From assembly GCF_000265425.1 (NCBI RefSeq), contig NC_018014.1:2604001-2668000 (forward strand): DNA of 64,000 nucleotides, in the 5' to 3' direction. This DNA is from Terriglobus roseus DSM 18391 (GTDB lineage: Bacteria; Acidobacteriota; Terriglobia; Terriglobales; Acidobacteriaceae). The number at the start of each line of letters is the position of its first letter. Position 1 is the first letter of the stretch. Made by a program: the position numbers and the translations under genes. Shown here piece by piece: positions 40,790 to 49,505 of the stretch. Below the pieces are notes generated by a model. It ran no database searches and had not been told where the DNA came from. It saw only the letters and a list, made by a program, of their open reading frames with translations.

Positions 40790-43700
40790 TTAGAACGTGA
40801 GCCGAACTGCCGCCTGCACCTGTCGTTGCGTTCCGGAGGTGTCGGTGGGCTTGGTTCCTGCGGTGGACGTGATGGTGCCGAATGCTGTGCTGCCGACGGT
40901 CACGTTCGGATTGCCGAGTTGCACATGATTGAGGACGTTGTAGCCCTCAAGGCGGAAGTTCAGGTTGCCACCTTCCCAACGCGGAATTGGAAAGTCACGC
41001 TGCACGCTGAGGTTCAACTGGTTTTGTCCAGGGCCACGAATCGCTCCCTTTCGCGTGTTGCCGAAGGTGTACTGCGGCTGCGCTACAAAGCAGCTTGTGT
41101 CAAACCATTTGCCGATCGTATGAGGAGCCGCCGCGTTTGCGCTGCAGACCTGGTTGGGACGATTGGTCTGACCGGAGTTCGTAATGTCCGTGCTCGTGGT
41201 TGGTGTGAGCGGCTGGCCAGTCTGCCACACATAGATGGGCGAGAGACCCCATCCACCCAGGACAGCGGATGCGAGGCGATTATTCATCACGGCATGGCTA
41301 CCTGTAGGCAATGAAAAGAGACCGGTGAGCACGTAGCGGAATGGAACGTCGAAGTCGCTCGGACCCCAGTTCGATGCGTGATCGTACGAGTTCTGTAACT
41401 GGTCGCCGTTGGTGCAGGTGTCGCACACATCCAACGCCTGGCTCAACAGGCTGAAGCTGCGGCCGTACGTAATGGAGTTGCGAAACTGGATGCCCTTCGA
41501 AAAGCGTTTCTCAATCCGCGCGGAGATGCCCTGGTATTGCGTGGCGTTCCAGTCACCGATCTGATTGACTGCGGACTGCGTCACGCTGGAGAGCGGTCTG
41601 CGCGACTGCACGGTGGTCCCGTTGTTTACGAGTGGCTGGTTCACGTTCGACCGTCCGAGTAAGTGGACGCCGTGATTGCCGACATAGTTGAACTCCGTCA
41701 GCACAGACCATGGCAACTGCTTTTGCACGGAGAGGCTCCACTGCTGCACGTAGCCATATTGCATGTGCTGCACCCAACTGGTGACGCCGCCGGTATAGGT
41801 GGGCGAAAGGGTGAAGGTTGCCGGATCAACCGCTGGGGTTCGCGGGATAGATTGCGAGGGGCTTAGCTGGAACGCGGTTCTGGTGTTGATCTGATCGCTG
41901 GACTGGCTGATTGCACCATAGTTGTTGTAAGGCGGATTATTTGACAGGCGACTCGTAATGCCCAGGCCCTGGTCCTGCGCATAGAACATGCCGAACGATC
42001 CGCGGACCGTCATATCTTTCACACCGGGCACGCGGTAAGCAAAACCGACGCGCGGTGCGATGTTGTTCTTGTCTGCGTAGATGAGCGCACGTGGCAGCCG
42101 AGTGTCGATGCCGGCCTTGATGTACTGCAGGTACAACGGGCTGTCCTGATCGGTGATGAAGTTTGCTTCACGGTTGTCAACGTCATAGAAGGGCGTGAAG
42201 AGTTCGTAGCGGATGCCGTAGTTCAGTGTCAGATTTGTCGTTACATTCCATTGATCGTTGACGTAACCACCGTAGTACCAGCCGCGTTCCTGACTGCTGA
42301 GCGTGGTGCCCGTGTTCACCGAATTCGCATAGCCGAGCAACATGTCGGCGATACCGTATCCGCTGTTGGAACGTGATGTGGGAAGCTGCGTGAAAGCGCC
42401 TGTGAAGCCGAGGCTGCCACGGCCGTTGGATGCGGCTTGCGTATTCGGCCGGATCCACATCATCTCGCCGCCCAACTTGGTGAGGTGCCTGCCGTGGGAC
42501 CACGAGACGTTATCGGCCCAATCCCACACCCCTGATGTCTTATGCAGCGGCGAGTTCCCCACCGCCTGGGAACCGATGGTGCTCTGCCCGGTGATGCTGA
42601 AGGTGGGCCAGCCTTCGGTGATGCCTGGGTCAAGAAGGCCGGGGATAAATTCCTGCCGTGCGAAGGTGCCAAGACCATCGTCGGCAATGCTGGTCCAGGA
42701 GAAGCGCAATTCATTCAGCAGTTGCTGGGTAATGACACGCGTGTAGCCTGCTCCGATGCCTTTGGAATCGATGCGGGTATTGCCGGGATCCTGCGCTCCG
42801 GGCAAGCCGACGCCTGTGAATGTGTTGTTTAGCGTTTCACCGTAGCGGGCGAAGAAACTGTCTTTATTGCTGAGCGTGTAGTCCAGACGGCCGATGCCGT
42901 TCTTTACGTCGATCTTGCTTGGAATAAACGAGGTGTAGTAATGCGTAAAGGGGTCGGTCGGACTGGTCGAATTGGGCAGCGGAAACAAATTGGCAAGCTG
43001 TTGTCCAAGCGCATTGATGCGAGCTGCGGGGATCCTGTTCTGGGCGAAGGCAGTGCGTGTGTAGTTTGCGCCTGCCTGCGTCGTCGTGGCCGGATCGTAC
43101 ACGGTGTACTTCGACTGGGAGAAGTCACCCGCACGTTCCAGAGCGGTGGGAACCGGTGCCTGACTGAACGATGAGGATTTGGTATGCCGTCCTTCGTACG
43201 CGCCGAAGAAGAAGAGGCGATCGCGGATGATGCGACCACCGAAGCTGCCACCGTACTGATTCTGTACGAACTGCTGCTTCGGCGACGCTGCTGTGGAGAA
43301 GTATGGTCTTGCGTCCAACACCTTGTTGCGGATGAAGTCATAGGCCGAGCCGTGCCAGCGGTTGGTACCGCTCTTTGTGATGGCGTTTAATAGAGCGCCT
43401 GCACCTGCGCCAAACTCTGCGGAGTAGTTTGACGTCTGCACGGTGAACTCCTGCAGAGCATCCAGCGGCGGCCGCACCATGTCACGCTGACCGTTGTCGA
43501 GCCCGCGCAGGTAGTTGACGTTGCGCGCGCCGTCTAGCAGAAACGAGTTCTGCAGACCATCGTTGCCATAGGCCACGAACGAGTTATCGCGACCAGCGTT
43601 CTGCGGCACGACACCCGGAATGTAGTTCGCAGCCTGCACGTAGTTACGGCCATTCAGTGGAATGTCCGTGAGTTCCTTGTTCTCGATTACCTGCTGGATC

Positions 43701-44116
43701 GTCTGTGACCTGTCCTCAATCAACGGGGCCTGGCCTGTGACCATGACGGAGTCCGCCGCCTCGCCAAGCTGCAGCGACGGCTGGAGTGTGACAGTTGCAC
43801 CGACCTGCACGTTGACGGATTGTTGCTGCAGCGTCTTAAAGCCCGGCGCCGCAATACTGATGTTGTACTTTCCCGGGGGAACGAGCGGTACTTCGGCGAT
43901 GCCCTTGTCATTGGTCTGCAGTATGCGTAACTGGGCGCCTGTGTCGGTACCTGTGACGGTCACTGTGGCGCCGGCAACGGCTGCTCCACCAGCGTCAAAG
44001 ACCGTGATGCTGATTGCGCCGCTCGCACTCTGCGCATGTAACATCGTGGCCGACAGTGCGAGTGCAATTACTGGTGCACTCCGAAGGATGGATCTCAAGT
44101 AAGAAGTTTGCGTCAT
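40790..44116 (-). CDS. Oar-like TonB-dependent outer-membrane receptor
   Basis: This 1108-aa protein has a signal peptide (to A-Q at about 29), a carboxypeptidase regulatory-like beta-sandwich (about 33-115), a plug domain (about 120-240) and a long beta-barrel ending in Phe (A-V-R-L-T-F). This is the Oar-type receptor family expanded in Acidobacteria. It is second in the sulfatase operon, so import of sulfated oligosaccharides or desulfated products is the natural guess. No SusD-like lipoprotein is present. Confidence 0.93.
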   Translation of the reverse strand: MTQTSYLRSILRSAPVIALALSATMLHAQSASGAISITVFDAGGAAVAGATVTVTGTDTGAQLRILQTNDKGIAEVPLVPPGKYNISIAAPGFKTLQQQSVNVQVGATVTLQPSLQLGEAADSVMVTGQAPLIEDRSQTIQQVIENKELTDIPLNGRNYVQAANYIPGVVPQNAGRDNSFVAYGNDGLQNSFLLDGARNVNYLRGLDNGQRDMVRPPLDALQEFTVQTSNYSAEFGAGAGALLNAITKSGTNRWHGSAYDFIRNKVLDARPYFSTAASPKQQFVQNQYGGSFGGRIIRDRLFFFGAYEGRHTKSSSFSQAPVPTALERAGDFSQSKYTVYDPATTTQAGANYTRTAFAQNRIPAARINALGQQLANLFPLPNSTSPTDPFTHYYTSFIPSKIDVKNGIGRLDYTLSNKDSFFARYGETLNNTFTGVGLPGAQDPGNTRIDSKGIGAGYTRVITQQLLNELRFSWTSIADDGLGTFARQEFIPGLLDPGITEGWPTFSITGQSTIGSQAVGNSPLHKTSGVWDWADNVSWSHGRHLTKLGGEMMWIRPNTQAASNGRGSLGFTGAFTQLPTSRSNSGYGIADMLLGYANSVNTGTTLSSQERGWYYGGYVNDQWNVTTNLTLNYGIRYELFTPFYDVDNREANFITDQDSPLYLQYIKAGIDTRLPRALIYADKNNIAPRVGFAYRVPGVKDMTVRGSFGMFYAQDQGLGITSRLSNNPPYNNYGAISQSSDQINTRTAFQLSPSQSIPRTPAVDPATFTLSPTYTGGVTSWVQHMQYGYVQQWSLSVQKQLPWSVLTEFNYVGNHGVHLLGRSNVNQPLVNNGTTVQSRRPLSSVTQSAVNQIGDWNATQYQGISARIEKRFSKGIQFRNSITYGRSFSLLSQALDVCDTCTNGDQLQNSYDHASNWGPSDFDVPFRYVLTGLFSLPTGSHAVMNNRLASAVLGGWGLSPIYVWQTGQPLTPTTSTDITNSGQTNRPNQVCSANAAAPHTIGKWFDTSCFVAQPQYTFGNTRKGAIRGPGQNQLNLSVQRDFPIPRWEGGNLNFRLEGYNVLNHVQLGNPNVTVGSTAFGTITSTAGTKPTDTSGTQRQVQAAVRLTF

Positions 44117-44193
44117 GTATTTCGCACAGCCAAAGGCCGCGCCTCCTGAAAGGTGTTGCGTTGGTCCGTATCTGAGAGCGTCGTGACTCTGCG

Positions 44194-45678
44194 TTAGTAC
44201 GAATCGCCCGGCGCTACGGTGGGTGGCGCGTCAATGTCCAGCGGGTCGCCGAGCTTTGCCTGCATGGCTTTCAACTTCGCGATCATCTGAGTCTTCAAGC
44301 CGGCGTGGGATGGATCGTTGGCGAGGTCGTGCATCTCCCAGGGGTCCTTTTCAAGATCGAAGAGTTGGAAGCGCTTGATAGGCACATAGAAGATGAGCTT
44401 GTGCTGCTTCGTTCGAATGGATCGCTGGATGATATTGAGCCAGCCGAACATCGCGTCATTGATGGGTTGCGTCGTCTCACCCTTGAGATACGGCTTCAGG
44501 CTGGGAAACTCGACATGCGGCGGAACCGGGACACCGGCCAGCTCGCAGGTAGTCGCATACATGCTGTGCTGGTAGACCATCTCGTCGTTATGCGAGCCCG
44601 GTTTGATGCCGGGGCCACGTACGATCAGCGGCATGCGCATGGAGCACTCGTACTGATTCTGCTTGCCCATCAGGCCGTGTTCGCCTACGGCCAGGCCGTG
44701 GTCCGCCGTCATGATCACGTAAGTGTTATCTGCCTGCCCGCTGCGATCCAGTGCATCGAGCACACGCCCGATCTGGGCATCCATGTGCGTGATGATCGCG
44801 TAGTACTCCTTGCGATGCGTCTTCACATCCAGTTCGGTTCTGGGGAACGGCGCCAACTGCTCATCCCGCGTATGAAAGTCACCCTGGTTGAAGGGATGCT
44901 GTGGCAGGTAATTGGGAGGAAGCGCGATCTTGTCCACGGGGTACATCGCCTGGTATTCCTCGGGTGCCTGACGAGGATCATGCGGCGCGTTAAATCCGAC
45001 GTACATAAAGAACGGCTTGTCATGCTCTGCACGCTGCCGATCGAGAAAGCTGATTGCGGAGTCGGCGTAGACCTCTGACGAGTGCTTCGTACTGCCTTCA
45101 GGGCCGTTGAGCCACAGGTGCTCGTCCAGCCAGTGCCCTTTCAGCGTGCGGTCGGTCGGGCTCCATGTGTTGCCCGGCGCGGGGCGGTCATACATGTTCT
45201 TCGTCGAGTCCAGGTAGCCAGGTCCCGTGGTCGCAATATCCGAGAAGGAGCGCTGCAGCGATACCGCATCCAGATGCCATTTCCCCGTCTGAAAGGTGCG
45301 ATAGCCGGCGTTGCGGAGCGTTTGGCCCCACACGGGAACCATGCCGGACTGATTGTCCAGAAGAGCCTTCTGCGCCTTGAAGGGCGACAGGCCGGTGTTC
45401 AACATGGTGCGGCTGGCGACGCACACGGCTCCGACCCATGAGCCGCTGTGGAAGCAATGGGTGAAGTGCATCCCGCCGTGAACCAGGCGGTCGATGTTGG
45501 GCGTATGCACCTCCTGGTTATTGATGGAGTTGATCGTGCGGAACATGAGATCGTCCGCGATGAAGAAGAGAAAGTTTGGCCGAGAACCAGTTGCAGGTTC
45601 TGAGGATGCAACGGCGGTGCGCACCTGAGTTGCGGCAAGGGCGGCAGAGGATAGTCCTACAAACTGGCGTCGATTCAT
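44194..45678 (-). CDS. sulfatase with CVASR formylglycine motif, Tat-exported
   Basis: This 494-aa sulfatase starts at ATG 45678; the longer frame upstream is not protein-like. The N-terminus M-N-R-R-Q-F-V-G-L-S-S is a Tat-type signal. Metal-binding D42-D43 and Cys86-V-A-S-R90 (C-x-A-S-R class) are seen, with K-W-H-L-D and T-A-D-H-G. It resembles iduronate-2-sulfatase/choline-sulfatase-like branches. It differs clearly from the other sulfatase of this operon, so the two probably remove different sulfates. It is the first gene of the operon. Confidence 0.94.
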   Translation of the reverse strand: MNRRQFVGLSSAALAATQVRTAVASSEPATGSRPNFLFFIADDLMFRTINSINNQEVHTPNIDRLVHGGMHFTHCFHSGSWVGAVCVASRTMLNTGLSPFKAQKALLDNQSGMVPVWGQTLRNAGYRTFQTGKWHLDAVSLQRSFSDIATTGPGYLDSTKNMYDRPAPGNTWSPTDRTLKGHWLDEHLWLNGPEGSTKHSSEVYADSAISFLDRQRAEHDKPFFMYVGFNAPHDPRQAPEEYQAMYPVDKIALPPNYLPQHPFNQGDFHTRDEQLAPFPRTELDVKTHRKEYYAIITHMDAQIGRVLDALDRSGQADNTYVIMTADHGLAVGEHGLMGKQNQYECSMRMPLIVRGPGIKPGSHNDEMVYQHSMYATTCELAGVPVPPHVEFPSLKPYLKGETTQPINDAMFGWLNIIQRSIRTKQHKLIFYVPIKRFQLFDLEKDPWEMHDLANDPSHAGLKTQMIAKLKAMQAKLGDPLDIDAPPTVAPGDSY

Positions 45679-46215
45679 GGATTTTTTCTCGAGGGTTTTC
45701 GCGTGGCTGGAACGCCAGCAAATTTGGTTGTCGGGAAGCTTAGCAGACAAATGAAACACGCTCAGCACGGCAGCGGTCAGCAGGAGATGAAGATGTTCCG
45801 CGAGCGATATGACTCGGAGGCGTGCCCTCTCGGGCAATCTCAACTGCTTACAGGCAACAACAACATGCAGGACGGCTCGGGAGAGCGGCCTGCGCAAGTG
45901 TCAGCGACGGAGTGTTCGCGTGCGTACGGGAGTGAGGAGGTGATAAAAGCATGACGTTTCCAAACGTCAGAGATCAGGCATCTGCATGGGCTGCCAGTTG
46001 AACTAGTTTGCAGGTACTTCCCTGCCAACCGTTCGTTTGCTTGGATCTCCGAGGCTCTGTTCCCTCCCTGCGCTCAATCGTAACCGAGTCTTCACTCAAT
46101 GCCCAGCGCAGCTGAACGAATGGTCTCGATCCGATGCGCCAGAAACGTGGACTTTCCCTGTCAATACCGAGAGTTTCGCGTCATGAGTGAGAGCAAATCT
46201 CGATAGAATCGTCGG
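45679..46215. other. 537-bp intergenic region between sulfatase operon and MATE gene
   Basis: The region separates divergent genes. It holds an 18-bp perfect inverted repeat (45952-45969) and, at the right end, a TAGAAT -10-like hexamer 6 bp before the MATE start. Frames within it lack coding character. I see no RNA gene or mobile element. Confidence 0.6.
45952..45969. promoter_or_regulatory. 18-bp inverted repeat, candidate operator
   Basis: TGACGTTTCCAAACGTCA is a perfect palindrome, 274 bp before the first sulfatase ATG and 247 bp before the MATE gene. Its size fits a dimeric repressor site. No regulator gene lies beside it. Confidence 0.5.
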
Positions 46216-47586
46216 ATGGCCCAAACACATCCATGGCGTTCGGAACTGCTATCCATGATGAAACTGGCATGGCCGGTTGTGCTGGCCGAGCTTGGGTGGA
46301 TGTTGCAGGGTGTGGTCGACGTGATCATGGTGGGCCGGCTGGGTCCCGTCGCGATCGGCGCGGTTGCGCTTGGCAATGCGCTGTACTACGCTCCGTCACT
46401 CTTCGGCCTTGGGCTGATGCTGGGATTGGATACCGTGATTGCGCATGCGTACGGCCGTGGCGACCATGAAGCGTGCCATCGCTGGCTGGCGCAGGGTGTC
46501 TACGTTGCACTGATTGCTACGTTGCCGCTGATGTTGATCACCTTCGGACTGAGCGCAGTGATTCCACATTTCGGAGTCGCAACGGAACTGATCCATCCCA
46601 CGCGGACTTACATCGACATCCTGCTGCTGGGCACGCTGCCGCTGCTGCTGTACGCGGCATCACGCCGCTATCTTCAGTCCGTGGGGCAGGTGCGGGTGAT
46701 CACCATCACCTTTGTCGGCGCAAACCTGCTGAACTGGGGCGGCAACTATGTGCTGATCAACGGCAAGCTCGGCCTGCCCGCGCTGGGTGTGGGTGGATCC
46801 GCAATCTCTACGGTGCTGTCTCGATGCCTGATGGCCTTGACGCTATTCGCATTCGCATGGCGTTATGAGAAGCAGCGCGGCCATCCGCTGTTTGAGCACT
46901 GGGCAAGGCCGGTGTTGCGCGAGATGCGTGAGTTGCTGAAGCTTGGCCTGCCGGCAGCAACGCAGCTGGTCCTGGAGATTGGCGCGTTTGCGGTGGCTAC
47001 TGTTCTAGCGGGAAAGATCTCGCCGACCGCGCTGGCTGCGCACCAGATTGTGTTGAACTATGCGGCGCTGGCGTTCATGGTGCCGCTTGGTATCAGCGCA
47101 GCCGCGGCCATCGCCGTTGGTCACGCGCTGGGTGCGGGTGATCCGAAGGGTGCGAGGCTGCGCGCTTTGCTGGCACTCGGGCTCGGTGCGGGCTTCATGC
47201 TCTGCGTGACGGTGCTGTTCTTTGCCGTGCCGAAATACCTCATCGCGCTGTACACGCATGACAGCGCCGTCACCGCGATTGGCGTACCGCTGTTCGCGCT
47301 GGCGTCACTCTTTGCCGTATTCGATGGTGTGCAGATCGTCGCCAGCGGAGCGTTGCGCGGCATGGGTGAGACGCGCATCTCCATGTGGGCGAACCTGATC
47401 GGCTATTGGGCCATTGGCGTCCCACTGGGAGCGGTGTTGTGCTTCGTCTTTCACATGGGGATCTTTGGCGTCTGGATTGGTCTGGCGACCGCGCTCATCC
47501 TGATCTCGTTCGCGCTTTTTGCGGCGTGGCGAAAGAAGTCGGGAGCACTGCTTCATGCGAGCTCACCTGCTATCGCCTCACACTGA
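46216..47586 (+). CDS. MATE family efflux transporter
   Basis: This 456-aa membrane protein has about twelve helices in two halves and the MATE pattern: an A-W-P-V-V-L-A-E-L start, V-D-x-I-M-V-G-R-L-G and G-L-x-L-G-L-D-T. It exports drugs or metabolites in exchange for H+ or Na+. There is no Shine-Dalgarno. TAGAAT at 46204-46209 is 6 nt before the ATG, compatible with a leaderless transcript. It is convergent with the CRTAC1-like gene. Confidence 0.92.
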   Translation: MAQTHPWRSELLSMMKLAWPVVLAELGWMLQGVVDVIMVGRLGPVAIGAVALGNALYYAPSLFGLGLMLGLDTVIAHAYGRGDHEACHRWLAQGVYVALIATLPLMLITFGLSAVIPHFGVATELIHPTRTYIDILLLGTLPLLLYAASRRYLQSVGQVRVITITFVGANLLNWGGNYVLINGKLGLPALGVGGSAISTVLSRCLMALTLFAFAWRYEKQRGHPLFEHWARPVLREMRELLKLGLPAATQLVLEIGAFAVATVLAGKISPTALAAHQIVLNYAALAFMVPLGISAAAAIAVGHALGAGDPKGARLRALLALGLGAGFMLCVTVLFFAVPKYLIALYTHDSAVTAIGVPLFALASLFAVFDGVQIVASGALRGMGETRISMWANLIGYWAIGVPLGAVLCFVFHMGIFGVWIGLATALILISFALFAAWRKKSGALLHASSPAIASH

Positions 47587-47607
47587 GGTGAGCCGAAGCG
47601 TGGGCTC

Positions 47608-49458
47608 CTATGCCTTTGCAGGCGTGAGCTTCTTTCCCATGGGCGTGGACTTCAACAACTTGCCGCCTTCTTCCAGGACGTGAAGCTGGTTGGCTGGTAG
47701 GTCCTTCCAGGTATCCTCGACACCCGAAGGCCAGGTGATCTTCACTGTCTCGGCCTTTGGTGCTACATCGAGTCCGAAGTGCATTCGCAGATCGTTCTGG
47801 GAGTAGTAACTGCCGCCGGAACGTAACTCATCCAGTTGCTGCAGCGGCTTGCCTGGTTGGTTTTGTGCAGTAACTACGATTCGCGCACCGATACCGGTTC
47901 GATTGCTCTTCGTGCCGACCAGTCGCAACTTGATCCAGTTACGCTGCACCGTGCTGTCGCAGCGTAACAACTGCGGCACGGTGTTGACGCAGTTCACGAC
48001 AACGTCCATGTCGCCGTCGTTGTCATAGTCACCGAAGGCGCAGCCACGCGCCGTCGCCGGCTCGTTGATGCCGTTCCCTGCGACTTTCGTCACCTCTTCG
48101 AACTGACCATTCCGCAGGTTGCGATAGAGGTATTTCTTCTGCGCATAGGGTGCGTCGATGTGTGAGTTATCGACCTCGGGATAAACGTGCCCATTCGAGA
48201 TAAGGATGTCCGGCCAGCCGTCGTTGTCGGGATCGAAGAAGCCCACGCCCCACCCCAGATAGCGCGTATTGATACCCAGGCCGGATAGATAGGTGTGGTC
48301 TTCAAACGTGCCATCGCCGAGATTTTCATAGAGCGAATCCGTGTCCCCCGCAAAGTTCGTCTTCACGATGTCCAGCAGGCCGTCGCGGTTGAAGTCACCG
48401 ACGCTCACGCCCATGCCGGCCTGCGGCTTACCGTCCGGCGAGTAGGCGATGCCACTCTCAATCGCCTCGTCTTTAAAGGTGCCGTCCTTTTGGTTCCTGT
48501 AGAACGTCGCTGCCGTCGAGTCGTTCGCAACGTAGATATCGGGCCAGCCATCGTTGTCCAGATCTGCGACCACCACAGACAGCGCGTACGTTCCAATCGT
48601 GTCGAGGATGCCGCTCTTCTTGCTGACATCGGTGAAGGTGCCGTTGCCGTTGTTGCGATAGAGAATGTTCTTCGCACCCTCCAGTCCCGGCGGTCCGCAC
48701 GCGACCTGGATGCCTTTGTAGGCGCAGCCGGCGGACTCTGGCAGCGGTGCTGTCTTCGGATCGAAGTCGATGTAGTTCGCAACGAAGAGATCCAGGTGCC
48801 CGTCCTTGTCGTAGTCGAGAAAGGCGCAGCCGGAGTTCCAGCGCACACGGTCCTGCTTCAGCCCCGCCTTCTCCGTCACATCGGTGAAGGTGCCATTGCC
48901 GTTGTTCTTCCAAAGCACGTTCTGACCGTAGTAACTGACGAAAAGATCATTCCATCCGTCATTGTCATAGTCGCCCACGCAGCATCCCTGCCCCCAACCT
49001 GCGCGGCCCAGTCCTGTCTGGATGGTCACGTCGGTGAAGGTGCCGTCGCGGTTGTTTTTGAACATCCTCGAGAGGGGCTCCTGCCCCTTTGGAAAACCAC
49101 TTAGCCTCGATCCATTCACAAGGAAGATATCGAGCCAGTCGTCCTGGTCGTAGTCAAAAAACGCGACGCCACAGCCTGTCGTTTCCAGCAGGAATCGGTT
49201 CTTGTGCTCGTCCCCATAGATCGTCTTGGCATGCAGACCACTCTGCGTGGCTACGTCCACGAAGCTGTAGCCCAGAGGCGTTCCAAGGATCGGCGATGCC
49301 GCCATCTTCGGCGCACGGGCAGGCGCGTTGTACGTCGGCCGTGACATCCCCTGTTGCGCTTCCTGCGCCGGCACCGCCAGCGAAAGCACATCCTGGAGGC
49401 TCAGCACCAGGGCCGTACGCGACAGGCTCTTTAGAAAGGAACGGCGTGAGTTCAACAT
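47608..49458 (-). CDS. CRTAC1/ASPIC-UnbV family FG-GAP repeat protein
   Basis: This 616-aa exported protein has an N-terminal signal with R-R-S-F-L-K (Tat-like). About seven FG-GAP/VCBS repeats follow, each with a calcium-binding D-x-D-x-D-G core (for example D-Y-D-N-D-G-W, D-K-D-G-H-L-D-L), forming a beta-propeller. A C-terminal ASPIC/UnbV domain (about 505-585) has N-R-T-G-I-G-A-R and S-G-G-S-Y-Y-S-Q. Function is unknown; extracellular carbohydrate binding is often assumed. It lies 47 nt after the TPR gene, probably in one operon. Confidence 0.92.
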   Translation of the reverse strand: MLNSRRSFLKSLSRTALVLSLQDVLSLAVPAQEAQQGMSRPTYNAPARAPKMAASPILGTPLGYSFVDVATQSGLHAKTIYGDEHKNRFLLETTGCGVAFFDYDQDDWLDIFLVNGSRLSGFPKGQEPLSRMFKNNRDGTFTDVTIQTGLGRAGWGQGCCVGDYDNDGWNDLFVSYYGQNVLWKNNGNGTFTDVTEKAGLKQDRVRWNSGCAFLDYDKDGHLDLFVANYIDFDPKTAPLPESAGCAYKGIQVACGPPGLEGAKNILYRNNGNGTFTDVSKKSGILDTIGTYALSVVVADLDNDGWPDIYVANDSTAATFYRNQKDGTFKDEAIESGIAYSPDGKPQAGMGVSVGDFNRDGLLDIVKTNFAGDTDSLYENLGDGTFEDHTYLSGLGINTRYLGWGVGFFDPDNDGWPDILISNGHVYPEVDNSHIDAPYAQKKYLYRNLRNGQFEEVTKVAGNGINEPATARGCAFGDYDNDGDMDVVVNCVNTVPQLLRCDSTVQRNWIKLRLVGTKSNRTGIGARIVVTAQNQPGKPLQQLDELRSGGSYYSQNDLRMHFGLDVAPKAETVKITWPSGVEDTWKDLPANQLHVLEEGGKLLKSTPMGKKLTPAKA

Positions 49459-49505
49459 AGCGACTACTCGTATACCACTTCCTCACGAGAGGACGCACGA
49501 CGAAA

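Noticed and set aside
45703..45954. 83-aa frame upstream of the MATE gene
   Set aside because: No RBS, no hydrophobic or domain pattern, and it overlaps the long antisense frame of the sulfatase leader.
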